A DNA stretch of 64,000 bases from NAK19 sp034434515. GTDB taxonomy: Bacteria > Chloroflexota > Anaerolineae > Anaerolineales > UBA4823. Numbering within the stretch: the stretch's first letter is position 1; each line of letters opens with the position of its first letter. Positions 60,033 to 64,000 of this stretch are shown piece by piece. The stretch lies in NCBI GenBank assembly GCA_034434515.1, contig DAOTZA010000054.1, positions 24,017 through 88,016 of the forward strand, read 5' to 3'. The notes beneath the pieces were generated by a model. That model made no database searches, had not been told where the DNA came from, and saw nothing but the letters and a program-made list of their open reading frames with translations. The position numbers and the translations under genes were made by a program.

Positions 60033-60254
60033 ATGGAAAAAGACATTGAACAACGAAAAAAACAAGCCTATGGGATCGGTTTGAGTGTGTTTGTCTTGCT
60101 GGGTTTTCTCACCATTGGCGAGTTCTTCTTGGGTAGTATTGCAGCCACATGGTGGGTGCCTTTGCTAGGCGTTGCTGTGCTCAAAGCCTTCTTTGTGGTG
60201 CGTGAGTATATGCACATCGGGCGTTTATTTGTTAGCGTGGAGGAGGAAGAATGA
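60033..60254 (+). CDS. caa3 oxidase subunit IV
   Basis: A 73-aa membrane protein with two TM helices (about 12-32 and 36-58) in the position and size of a caa3 subunit IV (CoxD-like). It includes AVLKAFFVVREYMHIGRL, a common subunit IV segment. AAAGGAG lies before ATG 60033. It overlaps ctaE by 4 bases (ATGA). The role is assembly or stability of the complex. Confidence 0.88.
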   Translation: MEKDIEQRKKQAYGIGLSVFVLLGFLTIGEFFLGSIAATWWVPLLGVAVLKAFFVVREYMHIGRLFVSVEEEE

Positions 60255-60829
60255 GCACACAAGCTGGGATTACTCACTCATATCGGGAAAGGTTAGCGAT
60301 TAATCGCCTAGGCCTATGGCTCTTTATCCTATCTGATTCGTTTGTCTTTGGCGGTTTGCTGGTCAGCCGTTTTTACCTGCTTGGAACACAGGCTCGCCCG
60401 CATCTCGATCAGGTGGTCGGTTTTGTGGTTACGGCTATGCTCCTGACCAGCTCCTTTTTCATGAACCGGGCCGAAATTGCGATGGCGCATGGTGACCGCA
60501 AAGCCTTTTTGCGCAATACAGCAATCACCCTGGTTTTGGGAATCGCCTTCCTGGTGGGCGTGGTAGGCGTCGAATGGCAGATCGCGCCCTTCGGAACAGC
60601 GGATGGGGCAGCGGCTTCGATTTTCTACACCCTGACCGGTTTCCATGCTTTTCACGTCCTGACCGGAGTGATCTTCCTGGCGGTGGTATTGCGCAATGGC
60701 GCCCGTGGGCTATACTCACCTGAAAAGCACTGGGCAGTCGAAGCGGCGGCCGTGTACTGGCACTTTGTGGATGTCGTCTGGATCTTCTTTTATCCCGCCT
60801 TGTATTTGATTGGTACACCTCTGCCATAA
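60251..60829 (+). CDS. ctaE: Cytochrome c oxidase subunit III
   Basis: A 192-aa subunit with five TM helices. Family marks are LGLWLFILSDSFVFGGLL, FYTLTGFHAFHVLTGVIFL and the terminal AVYWHFVDVVWIFFYPALYL. It supports the proton uptake and stability of subunit I. The start overlaps subunit IV's stop. It belongs to the five-helix bacterial form rather than the seven-helix form. Confidence 0.95.
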   Translation: MSTQAGITHSYRERLAINRLGLWLFILSDSFVFGGLLVSRFYLLGTQARPHLDQVVGFVVTAMLLTSSFFMNRAEIAMAHGDRKAFLRNTAITLVLGIAFLVGVVGVEWQIAPFGTADGAAASIFYTLTGFHAFHVLTGVIFLAVVLRNGARGLYSPEKHWAVEAAAVYWHFVDVVWIFFYPALYLIGTPLP

Positions 60830-60849
60830 CAGATCGTGATCCAGCAAAA

Positions 60850-61464
60850 GTGAACGGAATGACGAAACGGAAAATCTTGCTCAGTGGTGGTTTGATCGGG
60901 TTGCTCCTGATTTTGTTAGGGGTAGGATTTGTGCTCCGGCCTTATACCTATCGGGGTACTTTAATTGAACCACCCTTGCCAATGACAGATTTTCAGCTTA
61001 TCGACCAGCATGGCGCAAACTTTCGATTATCTGACCTGAAGGGAAAATTGGTGCTGGTGTTCTTCGGTTACACCTATTGCCCGGATGTCTGTCCGATCAC
61101 CTTAGCCGAATTTAAGCAAGTTAAAACAAACCTTGCCCAGCAAGCGGACAAAGTGCGTTTTGTCTTTATCACCGTCGATCCGCAACGCGACCGCCCCGAA
61201 GTGCTGGCAAAACATCTTCAGAACTTCGATGCGCAGTTTATCGGCCTCACCGGGACCGAAGAAGATTTGGCTAAGGTCTGGAAGCAATTCGGCGCCTATC
61301 GTGAGATTCGCCAAGTTGAGGGTTCTCAGAATTACCTGGTTGATCACACGGCGCGCATTTATGTTCTGGATGCTGAACAAAACCTAATCCTTACCTATTC
61401 CTATGACATTGGGGCAAGGATTTTACTGGAGGACATCCGTCAGTTGCTGAAAGGAGTCCAGTGA
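60850..61464 (+). CDS. SCO1/SenC copper chaperone
   Basis: A 204-aa membrane-anchored thioredoxin-fold protein that delivers copper to CuA of subunit II. A TM anchor (about 10-30) precedes the copper motif YTYCPDVCPITLAEF (CxxxC) and the His ligand in YLVDHTARIYVLD. Thioredoxin-fold strands VLVFFGY and FVFITVDPQRDRPE are clear. GTG 60850 or ATG 60859 could be the start; neither has a strong ribosome-binding site. It lies 20 bases after ctaE in the oxidase operon. Confidence 0.94.
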   Translation: MNGMTKRKILLSGGLIGLLLILLGVGFVLRPYTYRGTLIEPPLPMTDFQLIDQHGANFRLSDLKGKLVLVFFGYTYCPDVCPITLAEFKQVKTNLAQQADKVRFVFITVDPQRDRPEVLAKHLQNFDAQFIGLTGTEEDLAKVWKQFGAYREIRQVEGSQNYLVDHTARIYVLDAEQNLILTYSYDIGARILLEDIRQLLKGVQ

Positions 61465-61467
61465 GCT

Positions 61468-62004
61468 ATGTCCTCCGCTTTTCTCCCGTACTTAAAAAGG
61501 TTTGGCGTGGTCTTTTTGCTGGCAGTGATATTCGTGGGGCTGTTTAACGAAGCCATGTATTTTCTTCAGCGAGATGAACGTGACCGTCCACCCAGGACTA
61601 TTGAACTGGTGATCCCTAATGGAACTGCCGAGCAAATTAAGCAAGGCGCTGAAGAAGTTGGCATACCAGAGGGAATGACCTTTGTGGTTGGGGATGTGCT
61701 GCTGGTGCGCAATGAGGATGTGGTTGACCACCAACTTGGCCCACTCTGGATACCAGCCGGTCGTTCGGCGAGTTTACGCTTTGATACGGCTGACAAAATG
61801 GCTTATCAGTGCAGTTTTGTGGTGGGCAACTACTTTGGCGTGGATGTTTTAAAGCCAACTACCTGGAGCAGTCGTCTCCTGGCGTTAGCGATGGCTGCCC
61901 CAACTTTAGCTATGCTGCTCTTTGTCTACAGCCTGGTGGCTGTGCCGCTAAAGACTAATGAGATGACCGTGTCTGCCAAACCGAACCGTAAGGGGGCCGG
62001 ATGA
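61468..62004 (+). CDS. Cupredoxin-like membrane protein
   Basis: A 178-aa protein with TM helices near both ends (about 9-28 and 135-160) and a plastocyanin-like middle: IPEGMTFVVGDVLLVRNEDV, VVDHQLGPLWIPAG and YQCSFVVGNYFGVDV. The His in DHQLG and Cys in YQCSF match two type-1 copper ligands, but the second His and the Met are not in place, so electron transfer is doubtful. Its position between SCO and SURF1 points to copper handling or oxidase assembly. ATG 61468 follows the SCO stop by 3 bases. Confidence 0.7.
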   Translation: MSSAFLPYLKRFGVVFLLAVIFVGLFNEAMYFLQRDERDRPPRTIELVIPNGTAEQIKQGAEEVGIPEGMTFVVGDVLLVRNEDVVDHQLGPLWIPAGRSASLRFDTADKMAYQCSFVVGNYFGVDVLKPTTWSSRLLALAMAAPTLAMLLFVYSLVAVPLKTNEMTVSAKPNRKGAG

Positions 62005-62798
62005 ATCAGACGATTTTCTCATTGAAAACCCAGCCTTCAAATAAGCGGCTGCGAGTCATGCTTGGTAGCTTTCGCTTCTGGCTCACTACGCTTCTGGTAA
62101 TCTTTGCGGTGGCAATCATGGTGCGGCTTGGGATCTGGCAGCTTGATCGTCTGGAGCAGCGGCGCGCTTTCAATGCCCGTGTGCAAGCCCAGCTCGCTCA
62201 GCCGCCGTTGATTTTAAACAATGAGACATTGCGGCACAAACTATTTGATATGGAATATCGAACCGTTATTGTGCAGGGTGAATATGATTTTGCCAATCAG
62301 GTAGCTTTGCGCAATCAAGCCTATCAAAATCGCTGGGGAGTGCATTTGCTGACGCCCTTGAATATTAAAGGCACTGATCAGGCTATTCTGGTCAACCGAG
62401 GTTGGATTCCTGGCGAAGAATTTTTGAGTGGAAATTGGTCTCGCTTTGATCAAAATGGAGAAGTGACGGTCAAGGGTGTGATCCGCCGGGCTCAAACCAA
62501 ACCGGATTTTGGAAAACGCAGTGATCCTGTTCCTGCAGCTGGCGACCCGCCCCTGAAGGCCTGGAATCTTGCCAATGTCGGCGCTATTGTCAGGCAAATT
62601 GATTACCCAATAATTCCCGATGTCTACATTCAACAAACCGAAGGGGAAGGCGATGCAGCAAGTTTGCCTATCCCTGCCCCGGTTGAGCTCGACCTCAGTG
62701 AAGGACCTCATTTGGGGTATGCATTGCAGTGGTTCACCTTTGCGGCGATTTTAGGCATTGGGTATCCAGTTTTTATCAAAAAAAGGGTGGGAAAATGA
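62001..62798 (+). CDS. SURF1-family oxidase assembly protein
   Basis: A 265-aa assembly factor thought to help heme a insertion into subunit I. TM helices lie at about 24-46 and 238-257, with a large external loop. Family marks: VRLGIWQLDRLEQRRAFNA, YDFANQVALRNQAYQNRWGV, AILVNRGWIPGE and GPHLGYALQWFTFAAILGIG. Both ends overlap neighbours by 4 bases (ATGA), so translation is coupled within the operon. Confidence 0.93.
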   Translation: MNQTIFSLKTQPSNKRLRVMLGSFRFWLTTLLVIFAVAIMVRLGIWQLDRLEQRRAFNARVQAQLAQPPLILNNETLRHKLFDMEYRTVIVQGEYDFANQVALRNQAYQNRWGVHLLTPLNIKGTDQAILVNRGWIPGEEFLSGNWSRFDQNGEVTVKGVIRRAQTKPDFGKRSDPVPAAGDPPLKAWNLANVGAIVRQIDYPIIPDVYIQQTEGEGDAASLPIPAPVELDLSEGPHLGYALQWFTFAAILGIGYPVFIKKRVGK

Positions 62799-64000
62799 AC
62801 CAAATAACCCCAACGTTTTTTCTACTCCTCTTGATCGGATTTCCGACCGCTTTGTTTGCAATGCAGCAAGGGCGACAGTTAGCCCGGCGTCTTCGCCTTA
62901 CTTATCAAACTCCTTTCGCCCGCTGGACGATCTGGATGGTGTTGGCGCTTATTCTTCTCCTGGCTAGCGAAGGCCTACTTGCCCACTTTGACCTTGGTTC
63001 TGTTTGCCCAGACTGGCCGTTTTGCCTGCCAAACCAGGTGATGCCCTCCAGCCCACTGCAATGGCTGAACATGCTGCACCGCTTTCTGGTTGGGTTGATT
63101 GGCATTGGATGGTTATGGTATTGGGGGCGTGCATTTACGTTGTATAGAGAGAAGATGCAAATTGTCATCCCGGCTACCATTGTGCTGGTTCTATTTCTAG
63201 CGCAGGCGATCCTGGGGCAGAAGCTAGTTCAGGGTTTCCCATTGCACCTGGTGATCCTTCATCAGGTGACCTTTCTCGCCATTTGGGTGGTGGCGGTCGT
63301 TTTGGTTATCGGTGTTGGCCGCTCAGGCCTGGCTTTTACAGATGAAGTTTTCCGAAAGCAATCTTATTCCTGGCAATGGAGCACCTTAAAAGATTTCCTT
63401 CTGCTGACCAAGCCTGTCGTGGTCGCCTTGTTGTTGGTGACAACCTATGCTGGAATGGTGATAGGGGGCGGACGTTGGCCATCTTTCACTTTAACTTTTT
63501 GGACGCTTTTGGGTGGTTTTCTGGCTGCTGGAGGAGCCAGCGCCATCAATCAATATTTAGACCGTGAAGATGACCGCAAGATGCAGCGCACCCAAAAACG
63601 ACCGATTCCAGCCGGTCGCTTAACGCCAGCGCAGGGTTTGGCATTTGGGATTGGCATCTCTCTGCTTTCGTTTTATGTGCTGGTTGTTAGAGTCAACCTG
63701 TTGGCTGCTATCCTTAGTCTGGTAGGATTTCTCTATTACGTGGTCATTTACAGCCTGTGGTTGAAGAAGACTACCCCGCAGAATATTGTTATTGGAGGCG
63801 GTGCAGGGGCGATCCCTCCGTTGGTCGGATGGGCAGCCGCTACCGGAAATCTGCACCTGTCTGCGCTCTTTCTCTTTGTGATTATTTTTCTGTGGACACC
63901 ACCCCATTTTTGGGCTTTGGCGCTGGTGCGCCGCAATGATTATGCTCGGGCGGGTGTCCCGATGCTGCCGGTTGTTCGGGGCGAACAAGAGACACGCCGC
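62795..64000 (+). CDS. Half-size heme a synthase fused to heme o synthase (3' partial)
   Basis: The frame stays open to the window edge (402 codons). Residues about 1-185 form five TM helices with VCPDWPFCLP, the heme-ligand His in MLHRFLVG and another in ILHQVTFL, matching half of CtaA (COX15). From about 200 a UbiA-type heme o synthase (CtaB) follows: LTKPVVVALLLVTTYAGM, NQYLDREDDRKMQRTQKRPI (NxxxDxxxD) and IFLWTPPHFWALAL. One polypeptide would thus do both steps of heme a synthesis. The start overlaps the SURF1 stop. Half-size CtaA suggests that it dimerises. Confidence 0.9.
   Translation, partial: MNQITPTFFLLLLIGFPTALFAMQQGRQLARRLRLTYQTPFARWTIWMVLALILLLASEGLLAHFDLGSVCPDWPFCLPNQVMPSSPLQWLNMLHRFLVGLIGIGWLWYWGRAFTLYREKMQIVIPATIVLVLFLAQAILGQKLVQGFPLHLVILHQVTFLAIWVVAVVLVIGVGRSGLAFTDEVFRKQSYSWQWSTLKDFLLLTKPVVVALLLVTTYAGMVIGGGRWPSFTLTFWTLLGGFLAAGGASAINQYLDREDDRKMQRTQKRPIPAGRLTPAQGLAFGIGISLLSFYVLVVRVNLLAAILSLVGFLYYVVIYSLWLKKTTPQNIVIGGGAGAIPPLVGWAAATGNLHLSALFLFVIIFLWTPPHFWALALVRRNDYARAGVPMLPVVRGEQETRR

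Overview
The window looks like a chromosomal segment of a Chloroflexota bacterium, probably Anaerolineae. This is an inference from gene content: topoisomerase I with an N-terminal DUF5679 zinc ribbon, several secreted 'FYPETGH / LGxPIS' repeat proteins, a lone RRM RNA-binding protein, a non-pyrrolysine MttB homologue and a caa3-type oxidase operon. No rRNA is present to confirm it. Gene density is high, with many ATGA/TTGA overlaps, so operons are easy to see.

Layout. 1-7.1 kb (+): rimM (5' partial), dprA, manC, topA, a two-TM protein, a 140-bp palindromic element and an RRM protein with a long leader. 7.2-11.1 kb (+): DMT-family exporter, saccharopine-dehydrogenase-like enzyme, MttB-like methyltransferase. 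11.2-15.5 kb: two Hsp20 genes (-), a CbpA-type J protein (+), an internally deleted CrtI-like oxidoreductase and a DUF2207-like membrane protein (-). 15.7-23.6 kb: secreted SLT-domain protein (-), polA and a TPR protein (+), secreted repeat protein (-). 23.7-24.9 kb: tRNA-Arg beside an integrase remnant and a DUF433/DUF5615 toxin-antitoxin pair, bracketed by a 12-bp direct repeat. 25.1-26.6 kb: a class A beta-lactamase-like serine hydrolase (-).

26.8-38.4 kb (-) is the most unusual block. It is a tightly packed operon: variant FtsZ with His at the T7-loop catalytic Asp position, a 77-aa protein, a tail-anchored protein, an LCP-like membrane protein, a two-TM protein, a ~1920-aa TPR protein and a TPR + gingipain-type (C25) caspase-fold protease. 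The 77-aa protein resembles the protease C-terminus, which ties the ends of the operon together.

38.4-47.5 kb: TIM-barrel-like protein (-), two secreted repeat lipoproteins (+), then a sigma-54 operon (-) of rpoN with a zinc-ribbon insert, a PAS/GAF histidine kinase and an AAA+ response regulator with no DNA-binding domain and GAFTSA instead of GAFTGA. 47.9-54 kb (+): proline dehydrogenase, UbiA-like protein, two MoeA genes (one fused to a substrate-binding domain), Bcp peroxiredoxin. 54-64 kb (+): a NarX/NarL-type two-component pair followed by a caa3 oxidase operon. Here coxB is in one uninterrupted frame with an upstream pseudo-receiver domain. The operon continues with ctaD, subunit IV, ctaE, SCO, a cupredoxin-like protein, SURF1 and a fused half-size CtaA-CtaB cut by the window edge.

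A 29-nt imperfect repeat (core CGGAAGC-GTGG-CTTCCGC) recurs at about 7.3, 11.1 and 26.7 kb and once inside the giant TPR gene. Several minus-strand genes for secreted proteins have a -10 box 6-10 nt from the start codon, suggesting leaderless or nearly leaderless transcripts.
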